This document shows positions 39,314 to 48,592 of a DNA stretch of 64,000 bases, piece by piece. Below the pieces are notes generated by a model, which saw nothing but the letters and a program-made list of their open reading frames with translations, was not told the DNA's origin and did not search any database. The position numbers and the translations under genes are program-made. Every line of letters starts with the position of its first letter. The stretch's first letter is position 1. This DNA is from Muribaculaceae bacterium (GTDB lineage: Bacteria > Bacteroidota > Bacteroidia > Bacteroidales > Muribaculaceae), in NCBI GenBank assembly GCA_023664185.1, contig JAMPGA010000001.1, forward strand, positions 1,085,119 to 1,149,118. The letters are read 5' to 3'.

Positions 39314-39583
39314 TCAGGGATTATAAAGATCAGGGTTGAAGAAGTCGGCCACATCCTGAGCCTGCTCCAGTGCCCTTCGAGCCGGTGAATCGGGATTCAA
39401 GGAAACGGCTTTCATATAATCCGACGTCGCACCTGAGCGGTCGCCCATGCGCCACTTCAACTTTCCTCGCTCAAAGTAGAGGGTATCGCAGTGGGGATTG
39501 GCGTCAATCATTCCCGACAAGGCTGCCACAGCCTCCTCAAGCTTTCCGGAGGCCACAAGCTCAGCTATAATTTTTGAGTCCAT
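39314..39583 (-). CDS. Small tetratricopeptide-repeat protein
   Basis: 89 residues from the ATG at 39583 (MDSKIIAELVASGKLEEAV). It contains about two TPR units (AIAALSGMIDANPHCDTLYFERGKLKWRMGD-like spacing with conserved Gly, Ala and Pro). There is no signal peptide, so a cytoplasmic scaffold role is likely. An alternative ATG at 39610 overlaps the -7 promoter element, which favours the shorter start. It is a single-gene unit. Confidence 0.75.
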   Translation of the reverse strand: MDSKIIAELVASGKLEEAVAALSGMIDANPHCDTLYFERGKLKWRMGDRSGATSDYMKAVSLNPDSPARRALEQAQDVADFFNPDLYNP

Positions 39584-39607
39584 ATTGAATTTGTATTTTT
39601 TCAGATG

Positions 39608-39639
39608 CAAAACTACACAAATATGTGTGAAATGACAAA
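39608..39639 (-). promoter_or_regulatory. Promoter of the small TPR gene
   Basis: Minus-strand TTTG (39639-39636), 20 bases, then TAGTTTTG (39615-39608). It overlaps the beginning of the divergently transcribed phosphatase gene, so the two units may interfere. Confidence 0.6.
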
Positions 39640-40900
39640 GTTTAGACAGTTATTCCTCCTAATAGCCCTAAGCCTGGGGTTGACGGCTGTTGCTGCCGAC
39701 CCTACGGCAACTAATTACAGTGCCCGCGAGTGTGAAGGCACCTCCATGCCCTACCCGACCCCGGCAGTTGGCTCACGTGCATATCCCGACTCGCTGACCC
39801 CCCTCTACCTTAGCCATGCCGGGCGTCATGGGGCAAGATTTCTGTCTTCGTCCAAATACACTACTGCTCTGTCGAGAATGCTGAGGAAGGCTGACTCGCT
39901 CAAAACCATAACACCCACAGGCAAAGTGCTGAGAAAGCTCACTGATGAGGTGGTGAAGCGCACAGCAGGACGCTGGGGTGCACTCGACTCCCTGGGCATG
40001 GCAGAGCAGAGAGCCATTGCTGCCCGCACCTGGCAGGCATATCCCGATCTGTTTAAATATCGCAAGGTATCGGCCATTTCTTCCTACGTGCCCCGCTGCA
40101 TAGCCTCGATGGACGAGTTCACCCACCAGCTGGCTCGTATGGACAATAAGATTGAGATCTACACCTCGTCAGGACGTCAGAACAATGCTCTGATGCGCCC
40201 TTGGACCGACGACGCCGACTATAAGGCATACAAGGACAGTGAAGAGTGGCACACTGTTTACGACGGGTATTTCGACTCGACCATCCCGGCTGGCTTGGCT
40301 CGCAAAATACTGGGCGCTTCCTACCCCTTCGACGAGGGTGAGGAGCGCGATTTCGCCCAAAACATGTATAAAATCCTTAGCGGCTGCGCTGCCATGGGGA
40401 TGAAGATCGACGCACTGAAATTTCTGTCGCTTGAGGAATACAATGCACTGTGGGCAGTAAACAATCTGGAGCATTACCTCACTCACTCGGCCTCTACCCT
40501 ATCACGCGCTCCAATGGATATGGCAGCGGCGCTGCTCAACAATATTGTCGACGGAATTGACCGTGCAGCCGAAGGGAAAAATGACAACGGCGCCGAACTG
40601 CGTTTCGGGCATGCGGAGACCATGATGCCTCTATTGGCTCTGATGCGTATGGCTGGGTGTTACTACATGACAAACTATTTCGACACCGTTGGGATGCACT
40701 GGAGAGATTTCTATGTCACTCCCATGGCCACCAATCTGCAGATTGTACTCTTTAAATCGACCTCCGGCAAGCTTTATGTTAGAGCCGAGCTCAACGAAAC
40801 TCCCGTGCCTCTTATTCCCGGCAATAAATCCATATATGTAGAGTGGAGCAAAGCCAAGGAATATCTTCTCAGATGCCTTCCGCTGTATCTGCAGCCTTAA
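39632..40900 (+). CDS. Histidine acid phosphatase, MINPP-like, exported
   Basis: 422 residues from the ATG at 39632, giving a good signal peptide (MTKFRQLFLLIALSLGLTAVAA); ATGs at 39605 and 39623 are in frame but less likely. The catalytic RHGxR motif is LSHAGRHGARF near residue 57. The proton-donor motif is RFGHAETMMPLL, the HAE version used by multiple inositol-polyphosphate phosphatases. Bacteroides MINPP enzymes hydrolyse phytate, so this protein may release phosphate from dietary phytate at the cell envelope. It converges on kdsC with only three bases between stops. Confidence 0.85.
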   Translation: MTKFRQLFLLIALSLGLTAVAADPTATNYSARECEGTSMPYPTPAVGSRAYPDSLTPLYLSHAGRHGARFLSSSKYTTALSRMLRKADSLKTITPTGKVLRKLTDEVVKRTAGRWGALDSLGMAEQRAIAARTWQAYPDLFKYRKVSAISSYVPRCIASMDEFTHQLARMDNKIEIYTSSGRQNNALMRPWTDDADYKAYKDSEEWHTVYDGYFDSTIPAGLARKILGASYPFDEGEERDFAQNMYKILSGCAAMGMKIDALKFLSLEEYNALWAVNNLEHYLTHSASTLSRAPMDMAAALLNNIVDGIDRAAEGKNDNGAELRFGHAETMMPLLALMRMAGCYYMTNYFDTVGMHWRDFYVTPMATNLQIVLFKSTSGKLYVRAELNETPVPLIPGNKSIYVEWSKAKEYLLRCLPLYLQP

Positions 40901-40903
40901 GGC

Positions 40904-41428
40904 TCACCAATTGAATATGTCGTCGCTGGTCATCCACTTGTCCTGCGACGACAATATTTGTGAGATAATGTCGCGAGCCACTCCGTGTCCACCCGGACAG
41001 GGTGAGATATAGCCGGCCACAAGCTTGGCCTCATCGGAGGCATCGCGAGGCACCGCCGCCAGCCCGGCTTCCTTCATGGCCGGAATATCAGGGATATCGT
41101 CGCCCACAAATATCACATTATCAGGCTCAAGGCCATGTTTTTCCATCCAGGCTTTGAGCACCGCCACTTTGTCGATGCTTCTGAAATAAATATCCTCCAA
41201 GCCAAGCGAGCGGTAGGCCGGGAGCATTGATTCGTCGCGTGCACCAGAAATGACTGCCAAGTGCAACCCGCATTTCTGGGCATACTGAATGGCAAAACCA
41301 TCCTTTACATTCGATTGTCGTTGAAGTGTTCCGTCCTCTCTGACAGCTACCGTCGAAGCCGACAATACACCATCCATATCAAAGGCTATGCCCTTGATTT
41401 TATTAAGATCATAATCTATTCGGCTCAT
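40904..41428 (-). CDS. kdsC: KdsC-like HAD phosphatase (KDO 8-phosphate phosphatase)
   Basis: 174 residues, the size of cap-less C0 HAD phosphatases such as KdsC, which dephosphorylates KDO 8-phosphate for lipopolysaccharide core synthesis. Motif I is IAFDMDGVLS, motif II is LAVISGARDES, motif III is the Lys in SIDKVAVLKAW, and motif IV is VGDDIPDIPAM. A glycine-rich C-terminal tail segment (CPGGHGVARDI) reaches the neighbouring subunit in this family. It overlaps the DUF2520 gene by four bases. Confidence 0.88.
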   Translation of the reverse strand: MSRIDYDLNKIKGIAFDMDGVLSASTVAVREDGTLQRQSNVKDGFAIQYAQKCGLHLAVISGARDESMLPAYRSLGLEDIYFRSIDKVAVLKAWMEKHGLEPDNVIFVGDDIPDIPAMKEAGLAAVPRDASDEAKLVAGYISPCPGGHGVARDIISQILSSQDKWMTSDDIFNW

Positions 41429-42222
41429 GATTTATGGCGATCGTTTATGGCCTCAGACAGCATCTGATAGATAGTAGCCAGATGCTTGGGAAGCATATCC
41501 CGGTGAGACTTCATTACCTCATCATCACCTCTGACTGCCGGCCCTGTCTGTCCGGCTGCAGGTCCACCATGAATGGTCTCGGCCTTGCGGAGAGTCTCGT
41601 TTAGTAGTGGGAAAAGCACACTCAGATCAAGGCCTTCTTTTTTGAGAAGGTCGTCAGCCACAGTCCATAAATAATTTGTGAAATTGCAGGCAAACACAGC
41701 CGCCACGTGCATCTTCTTGCGCAGTTGGCTGTCGGCATGTATCACCTTTTCAAACACTTTCTCACCTATTTCCCTGATCTGAGCCTCCACGCCGGGGGTC
41801 GAGCCTTCGATAAACAGGGGGACGTCCGCAACATTGAGCGCCGTGGAGCGCGAGAAGGTCTGAAGCGGATAGAAGACTCCGGTACGCGGACTCAGACCCG
41901 ACAACACAGAAAGCGGAAGAGAGCCCGAGGTATGCACCCAGAGTGCATTGTTTGATTTGAGTTTTGCCACCACATCCTTGACCGCCGAGTCAACAAGGCT
42001 GACCACATATATGTCGGCGTCTGGGATGATCAGGTCAAGATTGTCGGTGGCCGAGGCGTTCCACAGTCGCGATACCAAGGCGTTGGCCGAACGAATGGTG
42101 CGAGAGTAGACCTGGGCCACCTCCCCCACTCCGGCAGCCTCGAGCGCCGGTATGATATGCGACGCCACATTGCCGGCTCCGATTGCCACAATCAGTGGTA
42201 GGCCGGAACGCTGTCTCACCAT
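41425..42222 (-). CDS. Rossmann-fold DUF2520 protein (oxidoreductase-like)
   Basis: 265 residues with an N-terminal NAD(P)-binding motif (VAIGAGNVASHIIPAL) resembling the F420-dependent NADP reductase/ProC fold, and a C-terminal helical DUF2520 domain (HVAAVFACNFTNYLW...GPAAGQTGPAVRGD). The catalysed reaction is unknown. It overlaps kdsC (ATGA) and the nitroreductase gene (seven bases); in Bacteroidales this gene is often found next to kdsC. Confidence 0.82.
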   Translation of the reverse strand: MVRQRSGLPLIVAIGAGNVASHIIPALEAAGVGEVAQVYSRTIRSANALVSRLWNASATDNLDLIIPDADIYVVSLVDSAVKDVVAKLKSNNALWVHTSGSLPLSVLSGLSPRTGVFYPLQTFSRSTALNVADVPLFIEGSTPGVEAQIREIGEKVFEKVIHADSQLRKKMHVAAVFACNFTNYLWTVADDLLKKEGLDLSVLFPLLNETLRKAETIHGGPAAGQTGPAVRGDDEVMKSHRDMLPKHLATIYQMLSEAINDRHKS

Positions 42223-42740
42223 TTGTCAATATGGATATTTTCCCACTTCAGTTTATCTACATCCTGCTCTTTGCGCTCTTCGGCCTTGTGGCCGAAAGTG
42301 AGGATGCAGAGCACCGGCGAGGTCTCGGGAATACCTAAAAGATCTCGGATATATTCTTCGGAGGGGATGCCGTCGGGAGTAAAGCGGTTCCACACCTGTA
42401 TCCAGCACGAACCTAAGCCGAGATCCTCAGCCTGAAGCTGCATGGCAAATGCTGCTATGGAGGCATCTTCAATCCAGGCTTCCGACTTTGTGGAGTCGAC
42501 AGCAACGACCACGGCCAGTGGACAGTTTTTCAGAGAGACGGCTCCGGCAGCCTTACAGGCGGCCATGGCAGCAATTTTCTCAGGATCTTCCACCACTACC
42601 GGGGTCCATGCACGCGCAGATTTGGATGTGGGGGAAAGGAGGGCTGCTTCAAGTATGAGACGCACTGAGTCGGCGTCAATCTTCTCTGATGTGTAGCGCC
42701 TGATGCTGCGACGCTTGACAAGGAGGTCGTGGAAATTCAT
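42216..42740 (-). CDS. Nitroreductase family protein
   Basis: 174 residues from the ATG at 42740 (MNFHDLLVKRRSIRRY), a flavin-dependent NAD(P)H nitroreductase fold: the RRSIRRY motif binds FMN phosphate, and DLGLGSCWIQVWN and GIPETSPVLCILTFG follow. A longer frame to 42791 adds an unrelated proline-rich leader and overlaps nothing useful. The physiological substrate is unknown. It stands between the HU-SPOR gene (28 bases upstream) and DUF2520. Confidence 0.87.
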   Translation of the reverse strand: MNFHDLLVKRRSIRRYTSEKIDADSVRLILEAALLSPTSKSARAWTPVVVEDPEKIAAMAACKAAGAVSLKNCPLAVVVAVDSTKSEAWIEDASIAAFAMQLQAEDLGLGSCWIQVWNRFTPDGIPSEEYIRDLLGIPETSPVLCILTFGHKAEERKEQDVDKLKWENIHIDKW

Positions 42741-42768
42741 GTCAGGAGGGGTATAAAATAGGGGGGGG

Positions 42769-43728
42769 TCAACGACGGCAAATCCAAACATTCGGGTAGG
42801 TCTCTGACAGACTTGCCGACATTTTGTGAGCGTCGTTTATATTGGAGGCGGTGGCGGCAAAAACACGATATTTGCCATCCATTTCCTGATAAGACAGTGT
42901 GTTATTGCCGTTGATAAATGCCTTGGCAGCTTTCTCAGAAGGGAAAGATCCCACCACCAGAAGATAGCGGTCGGCAACCATAGCCTGCATATGCACTTTC
43001 TGGACACCCTCCAAAACAACCGGGCGGGCTATGTTCAGAAGTATCTCGCGGGAAATTTCCAGTGTCTTTTCAGCTTCCGATGCAAGGGCATTGCCTACAT
43101 TCGACCGCAGCCCCGAGTCGATCGAGGCATACTCGTGGCGCTCGTTGGAATTGGAATCGGGACGGATAAAAGCCATGCCAATCACCAGCAGCAATGCCAT
43201 CATTGAGGCAGCCACCCATGCCACTCTATCTTTACGGATTCTCCGTCGGCGAGTGTGTGTCTCGGTAGCAGCAGCATCAACCACAAGCTCTGGCTCCTCT
43301 TCGAGAGGACGCAACCTGACGGGCTGCAGACCGCATGACGGAAGATTGATGAGCGATGTCTTTACATCGGCAGGGGTAAATACAAGCGATCCGGTCTCAG
43401 CATCGGCTGTGAGTGAGCCAAGATTCCCTATGGGGAGTGTAGTCTCTTCCTTAAGCTGAAACATGAAAGCTGAAACCGCTTTATCTACCTGTGCACGAGC
43501 CGCTTCGAAGGTCTTATGCTCGCGTCTGGCCACACTTTCTATCAGCAGCCCGTCGTTGTGTGTGAGCTCGCTGTTATAGCCCAGTGTTCTGGCCGGAGGC
43601 ATCAGCATTCCGGTCGACTCGTCGACGACAGCCCCGCTGTTATGAGCCAGGAAAGCACCCATGCCCGGCACAATCACACAGTCGTGTCGGAGCAGGAGGT
43701 ATTCTATATGCAGAGCTAAATCGTTCAC
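42769..43728 (-). CDS. HU-CCDC81 / transmembrane / SPOR protein
   Basis: 319 residues starting at GTG. An HU-like bacterial CCDC81 fold occupies about 1-125 (IEYLLLRHDCVIVPGMGAFLAH, then a second half to about 125). A basic stretch (RRRRIRKDR, 160-168) and a single membrane helix (169-188) follow. After a periplasmic linker comes a C-terminal SPOR domain (about 250-319, YLLVVGSFPSEKAAKAFING), which binds denuded glycan at division sites. The topology places a DNA-binding-type fold in the cytoplasm and a peptidoglycan binder outside. It is first in an operon with nitroreductase, DUF2520 and kdsC. Confidence 0.88.
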   Translation of the reverse strand: MNDLALHIEYLLLRHDCVIVPGMGAFLAHNSGAVVDESTGMLMPPARTLGYNSELTHNDGLLIESVARREHKTFEAARAQVDKAVSAFMFQLKEETTLPIGNLGSLTADAETGSLVFTPADVKTSLINLPSCGLQPVRLRPLEEEPELVVDAAATETHTRRRRIRKDRVAWVAASMMALLLVIGMAFIRPDSNSNERHEYASIDSGLRSNVGNALASEAEKTLEISREILLNIARPVVLEGVQKVHMQAMVADRYLLVVGSFPSEKAAKAFINGNNTLSYQEMDGKYRVFAATASNINDAHKMSASLSETYPNVWICRR

Positions 43729-43732
43729 GTTG

Positions 43733-43764
43733 CAAAAGTAGAGAAAATATTTTGAATTTCCAAG
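43733..43764 (-). promoter_or_regulatory. Candidate promoter of the HU-SPOR operon
   Basis: Minus-strand CTTG (43764-43761), 20 bases, then TACTTTTG (43740-43733). The GTG start at 43728 would fall almost at the transcription start, so the message could be leaderless or nearly so. Confidence 0.4.
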
Positions 43765-43783
43765 AGTCCTGGTGCATATTCAG

Positions 43784-43829
43784 CCTGAACCGATCGACCA
43801 TCGCAACCAACGATTCAATCAGGTTCAGG
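43784..43829. repeat. Inverted repeat downstream of typA
   Basis: CCTGAACC at 43784-43791 is answered by GGTTCAGG at 43822-43829, with a 30-base loop that itself contains a small CGAT/ATCG pairing. It lies in the gap between typA and the HU-SPOR promoter. There is no T run after either arm, so termination is uncertain. Confidence 0.45.
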
Positions 43830-43872
43830 TCCGTTTTGCGACAATTAGACAATACTCGACCTCAAAGAACTA

Positions 43873-45669
43873 TTATTTATTAGCCCTCTTGCGTTCGAGC
43901 TCGTCAAGGATAATCTTGCGGAGACGGATGTGGTGGGGTGTAACTTCCACATACTCATCCTCCTTGATATACTCAAGCGCTTCCTCGAGCGAGAACACCA
44001 CGGGAGGCACGATTTTAGCCTTGTCGTCGGCGCCGCTGGCACGCATGTTGGTGAGTTTTTTGCTCTTGGTTACATTGACCACGATATCCTTATCCTTGGC
44101 ATTCTCACCTACCACCTGCCCGGCATAGACCTCTTCCTGAGGGAAGATGAAGAAGCGGCCACGATCCTGCAGCTTGTCTATGGCATAGGCATAGGCAGTA
44201 CCGGCCTCCATGGCTATGAGAGAGCCGTTGGTGCGACGCTCGATATCCCCCTTCCAGGGCTGATATTCATGGAAACGGTGAGCCATGATGGCCTCGCCAG
44301 CCGAGGCGGTGAGCACATTGTTGCGCAGACCGATTATGCCTCGTGAGGGTATGAGGAATTCAAGGTGTATGCGATCGTTCTGGGTGGTCATATTGATCAT
44401 TTCACCCTTGCGACGTGTCACCATGTCAATAATTTTCGAGGAATATTCCTCAGGCACATTGACTGTGAGCATCTCGACGGGCTCGCACTTCTGGCCGTCG
44501 ATTTCCTTAATGATTACCTGGGGCTGACCCACCTGCAGCTCAAAACCCTCGCGGCGCATTGTCTCGATCAGCACCGACAGATGGAGCACACCGCGTCCGT
44601 ATACGGTCCAGGTATCCTCGTGGTCGGCCTTCTCAACGCGCAAGGCCAGGTTGCGATCAAGCTCGCGAGTGAGGCGGTCGCCGATGTGGCGCGATGTGAC
44701 ATACTTGCCGTCGCGACCAAAGAAAGGAGAATCGTTGATGGTGAAGGTCATCGACATTGTGGGCTCGTCGATTGCAATACGGGGGAGCGGTTCGGGATTG
44801 GCAGCATCGGCCACAGTGTCGCCGATCTCAAAGCCTTCTATGCCCACCAGTGCGCAGATGTCGCCACTCTTGACGCTTTCCACCTTCTTGCGGCCCATAC
44901 CTTCGAAGGTGTGCAGCTCCTTGATGCGCTGCTTCACTATGGTGCCGTCTTTTTTGCAGAGTGCTATATCCATGCCCTCGCGGAGTTCGCCACGATGCAC
45001 TCGACCCACTGCTATACGACCTACATAGTTGCTGTAGTCGAGCGAGGTGATGAGCATCTGGGCATCTCCCTCAAGAGTCTTGGGCTCAGGAATATACTCG
45101 ATAATGGCATCGAGCACAGCTGTGATATTGTCAGTAGGCTTGTTGAAATCAGTGCTCATCCATCCCTGCTTGGCCGAGCCATAGATGGTGGGGAAGTCGA
45201 GCTGATCTTCGGTGGCATTCAGATTGAACATCAGGTCGAACACCATCTCCTGAACCTCGTCGGGGCGGCAGTTGGGTTTGTCGACCTTATTGATCACTAC
45301 CACCGGCTTCAGACCCATCTGTATGGCTTTCTGGAGCACAAAGCGGGTTTGGGGCATAGGACCCTCGAAGGCATCGACAAGCAGCAGACAGCCGTCGGCC
45401 ATGTTGAGCACACGCTCCACCTCGCCGCCGAAGTCGGCGTGTCCGGGTGTGTCGATAATATTTATCTTATAGCCGTTATAGTTGATCGATACGTTTTTGG
45501 AGAGGATTGTTATGCCTCGTTCGCGTTCGAGATCGTTGTTGTCAAGTATCAACTCGCCTGTCGACTGGTTGTCGCGAAAGAGTTTGCCTGCCATGAGCAT
45601 TTTGTCGACCAGAGTTGTTTTGCCGTGGTCTACGTGAGCTATGATGGCTATGTTACGTATCTTTTGCAT
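43873..45669 (-). CDS. typA: GTPase TypA/BipA
   Basis: Ribosome-associated translational GTPase of 598 residues, related to EF-G and LepA. G motifs are clear: AHVDHGKTT (G1), RERGIT (G2), [12 protein letters not shown] (G3), NKVDKPN (G4). Domains III and V and the TypA-specific C-terminal domain (about 390-598, [28 protein letters not shown]) follow. TypA is needed for growth at low temperature or under stress in several bacteria. It is a single-gene unit with an excellent promoter. Confidence 0.96.
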   Translation of the reverse strand: MQKIRNIAIIAHVDHGKTTLVDKMLMAGKLFRDNQSTGELILDNNDLERERGITILSKNVSINYNGYKINIIDTPGHADFGGEVERVLNMADGCLLLVDAFEGPMPQTRFVLQKAIQMGLKPVVVINKVDKPNCRPDEVQEMVFDLMFNLNATEDQLDFPTIYGSAKQGWMSTDFNKPTDNITAVLDAIIEYIPEPKTLEGDAQMLITSLDYSNYVGRIAVGRVHRGELREGMDIALCKKDGTIVKQRIKELHTFEGMGRKKVESVKSGDICALVGIEGFEIGDTVADAANPEPLPRIAIDEPTMSMTFTINDSPFFGRDGKYVTSRHIGDRLTRELDRNLALRVEKADHEDTWTVYGRGVLHLSVLIETMRREGFELQVGQPQVIIKEIDGQKCEPVEMLTVNVPEEYSSKIIDMVTRRKGEMINMTTQNDRIHLEFLIPSRGIIGLRNNVLTASAGEAIMAHRFHEYQPWKGDIERRTNGSLIAMEAGTAYAYAIDKLQDRGRFFIFPQEEVYAGQVVGENAKDKDIVVNVTKSKKLTNMRASGADDKAKIVPPVVFSLEEALEYIKEDEYVEVTPHHIRLRKIILDELERKRANK

Positions 45670-45701
45670 CTTGTTTTCTTGTCTTCTGATTTTTCAAGGC
45701 G

Positions 45702-45732
45702 CAAAGTTACAAAAAATCCCCCACCCAGCAAA
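45702..45732 (-). promoter_or_regulatory. Promoter of typA
   Basis: Minus-strand TTTG (45732-45729), 19 bases, then TAACTTTG (45709-45702): a full Bacteroidetes promoter, about 35 bases before the typA ATG. Confidence 0.8.
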
Positions 45733-45759
45733 AACAAAATGCGGCAGATAATGTGAGGT

Positions 45760-46911
45760 TCAGTCAGGGAACTCGAGTTTGTGAATAGCAAGAAGGTATT
45801 CCTTATAGTCGAGACTGCGTAAAGTTCTGTCCAAAGAGGCAAGTCGTGGGTCGGAAATAATGGTCTGTTTTTGAAAGTATTTTTCGTATACATAAGCCGT
45901 ATAGAGAAAAACAGCCTTGTTTATTTCAGTCGATTTCATGCTCGATATCCTGCGGTAGTTCATGGCGCATTGGTGCAAAAATGCAAGGCGTATGCGCTCC
46001 ATATCCATCCCCAAGACGGCAGCATCCCTAAGCAGAGATCCGGTGATATACAGAGAGTCGAGATTACGGGGCTTGCCCACATTTGACCAAGTCAATCCAC
46101 TCTCGTTCTGACGATAGCGGAATAAGATATCCGGGATACACTTTGACTTATCATCTAAATATTGATTTATCATCAAGTGAATAAATGTATCCTCATACAA
46201 AAATCCTTCTGGAAATTTCAGATTTTTAAATATAGAACTTCTATATATTTTACCCCAAGGAAAACCGTTAAGACCCACATACTTCTCCACACCTAAGGTT
46301 TGACTTCCGCAAAAGTTCTCGAAATTTGCCTGCACCACATCCAGCTGATCATCTTTAGTAATGGCGTCGAGTATGATTTTCAAACTTCCGGGGGCGAGCA
46401 TATCATCACTGTCGACAAACATTATGAAACGAGCGTTCATAGCATCGAGCCCTGCATTTCTTGCAGATGACACACCACCGTTTTTCTTATGGATAATAGT
46501 TACATTCTCTCTGTCAGTATATTCTTCTACTATCTGAGCGGATGAGTCGGTAGAGCCATCATTAACTATAGTGACATTCACTCTATAATCGAGACCCGGC
46601 AGCTGAGAAAATATGCTATCAAGACACTCACGTAGATACTTCTCGACGTTATAGACCGGAATGATAATCTGGAGGTCATAGTGGATGGCTTCGATATTGC
46701 GGCAGGCTATACAACTCGCGCCGGTGTCTTTGTAAATATAATTTAAATAGGCTCTTATGCGATCAATGTTGACTTTCCGCCGTCCGTCGGTTGCTACCGT
46801 AACATCATGACTGTCAATGCTCGGGAAATACATAAACTTCAACAACGCGCGGGAAAAACGTTTCAATCCCATTCTGCGCGACAGTGTAAAGGCCAATCGT
46901 TCCAGATTCAT
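45760..46911 (-). CDS. Family 2 glycosyltransferase
   Basis: 383 residues. The GT-A domain starts near residue 78 (LQIIIPVYNVEKYLRECLDSI), with NDGSTDSS and the metal-binding FVDSDDML. The first 75 residues are an extension with basic and aromatic residues, and the C-terminal 130 residues are helical. It transfers a sugar to a surface glycan of unknown identity. It sits four bases after the flippase gene. The region around 46130-46330 is clearly more AT-rich than neighbouring genes, suggesting acquisition by transfer. Confidence 0.88.
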   Translation of the reverse strand: MNLERLAFTLSRRMGLKRFSRALLKFMYFPSIDSHDVTVATDGRRKVNIDRIRAYLNYIYKDTGASCIACRNIEAIHYDLQIIIPVYNVEKYLRECLDSIFSQLPGLDYRVNVTIVNDGSTDSSAQIVEEYTDRENVTIIHKKNGGVSSARNAGLDAMNARFIMFVDSDDMLAPGSLKIILDAITKDDQLDVVQANFENFCGSQTLGVEKYVGLNGFPWGKIYRSSIFKNLKFPEGFLYEDTFIHLMINQYLDDKSKCIPDILFRYRQNESGLTWSNVGKPRNLDSLYITGSLLRDAAVLGMDMERIRLAFLHQCAMNYRRISSMKSTEINKAVFLYTAYVYEKYFQKQTIISDPRLASLDRTLRSLDYKEYLLAIHKLEFPD

Positions 46912-46915
46912 AAGT

Positions 46916-48451
46916 TCAGTAGTGAGGAAGATGTGATTTGACGAAGAGTCTCAGCTGGGCTCTTATCTGGGATGTCAAAGTGAAACGGTAAGCCAAAGCA
47001 AACGTGAAGAGAGGTATCGTAACAACAGAAACGCCCAACATAACCCATGAATTACCAATCGAATAGTATTCTGCCGCCGCCACGGATGTGACAGACATGG
47101 TGATAAGCAGAATCGGCATTATCACCTCCTTGAAATATTGACGGTAGCTGAACTTAATCTGCTCGTGGATATCCCACAGAGAGAAAAATAGATAGCACAC
47201 TTGCGACAAGATATTGACAATAAACGGAATTGTGGGATCGTGATATAACTGTAATATCAAATAAGACACGGGCAAAGTGAGCAATATAAAGAATCGTCCG
47301 ACTACCTGATTGCGGAATATACGGCCAGTGGCATTTACAGCCAGCCAGAAAGGCGCTATGAGCATTCCAACCATCGAGTCGATGAGGATGAGACGGGTGA
47401 ACGACACGGTATAGTCGGGCACCACGGGGAGCCAAAGCCCAAGCAGCAGATCGAGGTTGAAGAATATCGGCATCGCAATAGATAGCATCAGCAAGAAGGT
47501 GTAGAGCGAAGTCTTGTTGAGAAGCCATATGGTATAGTTGGTGTCTCCTCCGCAATAAGATTTAATAATCTGTGGCTTCACAGCCGAGAGGATAGCGTCG
47601 GAGAATTTGAACAATGCATTGTTGACCTGCATCGAAATGCCGCGGGCAGCGTTGATGGCTGTGCCGAAATAGAGGTTGAGCAGCACGTCGTTGCCCTGCA
47701 TACCAATCGAATAGGCAAAACAGCCAAAGAGGTTACAACCCACAAATCTCACCATCTCCTTTACCAGCTTCCAGTCCCAATGTAGCCTCAAAGATGTTTC
47801 GGCAAAGTGGCGGCGACAATATACCATATATACTATCAGGGTGAGCATGGAGAGCATGGCAAGCATGAACGTATAGAACGATGCCGAACCGTATTCCCTA
47901 AAAATGAGCAATAAGAATGTCATGCCAAGACGTGTGGACACTTCAAAAATACCCATATATGCATAAAACGACATGTGTTCGCGAGCTATGACATCGCTCA
48001 CATATGGCAGCGTCAATATATTGATAACCACCGTGAGCATAGCAAACTGAAATGTCCAGTATGCATCATACTCCAGGCCGGGTGGTATGACCAGCTTGTG
48101 GTTCACAAACCACACTCCTACTGTTTCGCCAAAAATAATTATGGCCAGGCAAATCAGTGCAAACAGAATCATGCTCTGATTGAAGTAGCTGTTGGTTTTG
48201 GCCACATCATCCTGCCCGAGGCTCATACTGAAAAAGCGCTGGGTGACATTGGTGAGGCTCGAGGTGAAGAAACTCATCAGACCGACTACACCGCCCACTA
48301 TATTATAGACACCGTAGTCATCTATACCCAGCACATCGAGCACAACTCGGGAGGTATATAGCGACACGCCCAGCACGAAGAACATTCTTAGTGCCAGGTA
48401 GCCCGAATTTTTAGCCACGCGCTTGTTATTGACGGTTTTATCTGTGTCCAA
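46916..48451 (-). CDS. Polysaccharide flippase-like membrane protein (MATE/Wzx superfamily)
   Basis: 511 residues with about 12-14 membrane helices. The N-terminal half has the Wzx/MATE pattern (YLALRMFFVLGVSLYTSRVVLDVLGIDDYGVYNIVGG). Such proteins flip lipid-linked oligosaccharides across the inner membrane. It is paired with the GT2 gene, so both probably act on one surface glycan. No polymerase or ligase is adjacent, so this is a fragmentary glycan locus rather than a full capsule cluster. Confidence 0.88.
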   Translation of the reverse strand: MDTDKTVNNKRVAKNSGYLALRMFFVLGVSLYTSRVVLDVLGIDDYGVYNIVGGVVGLMSFFTSSLTNVTQRFFSMSLGQDDVAKTNSYFNQSMILFALICLAIIIFGETVGVWFVNHKLVIPPGLEYDAYWTFQFAMLTVVINILTLPYVSDVIAREHMSFYAYMGIFEVSTRLGMTFLLLIFREYGSASFYTFMLAMLSMLTLIVYMVYCRRHFAETSLRLHWDWKLVKEMVRFVGCNLFGCFAYSIGMQGNDVLLNLYFGTAINAARGISMQVNNALFKFSDAILSAVKPQIIKSYCGGDTNYTIWLLNKTSLYTFLLMLSIAMPIFFNLDLLLGLWLPVVPDYTVSFTRLILIDSMVGMLIAPFWLAVNATGRIFRNQVVGRFFILLTLPVSYLILQLYHDPTIPFIVNILSQVCYLFFSLWDIHEQIKFSYRQYFKEVIMPILLITMSVTSVAAAEYYSIGNSWVMLGVSVVTIPLFTFALAYRFTLTSQIRAQLRLFVKSHLPHY

Positions 48452-48535
48452 TTTTATGATGTGATGAGTTGTGGATGCAACCGTATCTTGGTCATCTAAT
48501 CAACGTGAAACCGTGTGCCATTATTGCATCTTCAT

Positions 48536-48570
48536 AACAAAAGAGGCGGGACAGACCCACCTCTTTTGTT
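48536..48570 (-). terminator. Terminator of fabI
   Basis: An 11-base stem AACAAAAGAGG (48536-48546) with CCTCTTTTGTT (48560-48570), extended inside by GGG/CCC. On the minus strand it lies 22 bases after the fabI stop, and its 3' arm carries the T-rich stretch. Confidence 0.8.
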
Positions 48571-48592
48571 AATTGGATGCTTTGCGGCGGCA

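Noticed and set aside
44365..45756. 463-residue plus-strand open frame opposite typA
   Set aside because: A long shadow frame caused by codon bias of typA; the translation is rich in His, Val and Leu with no domain.
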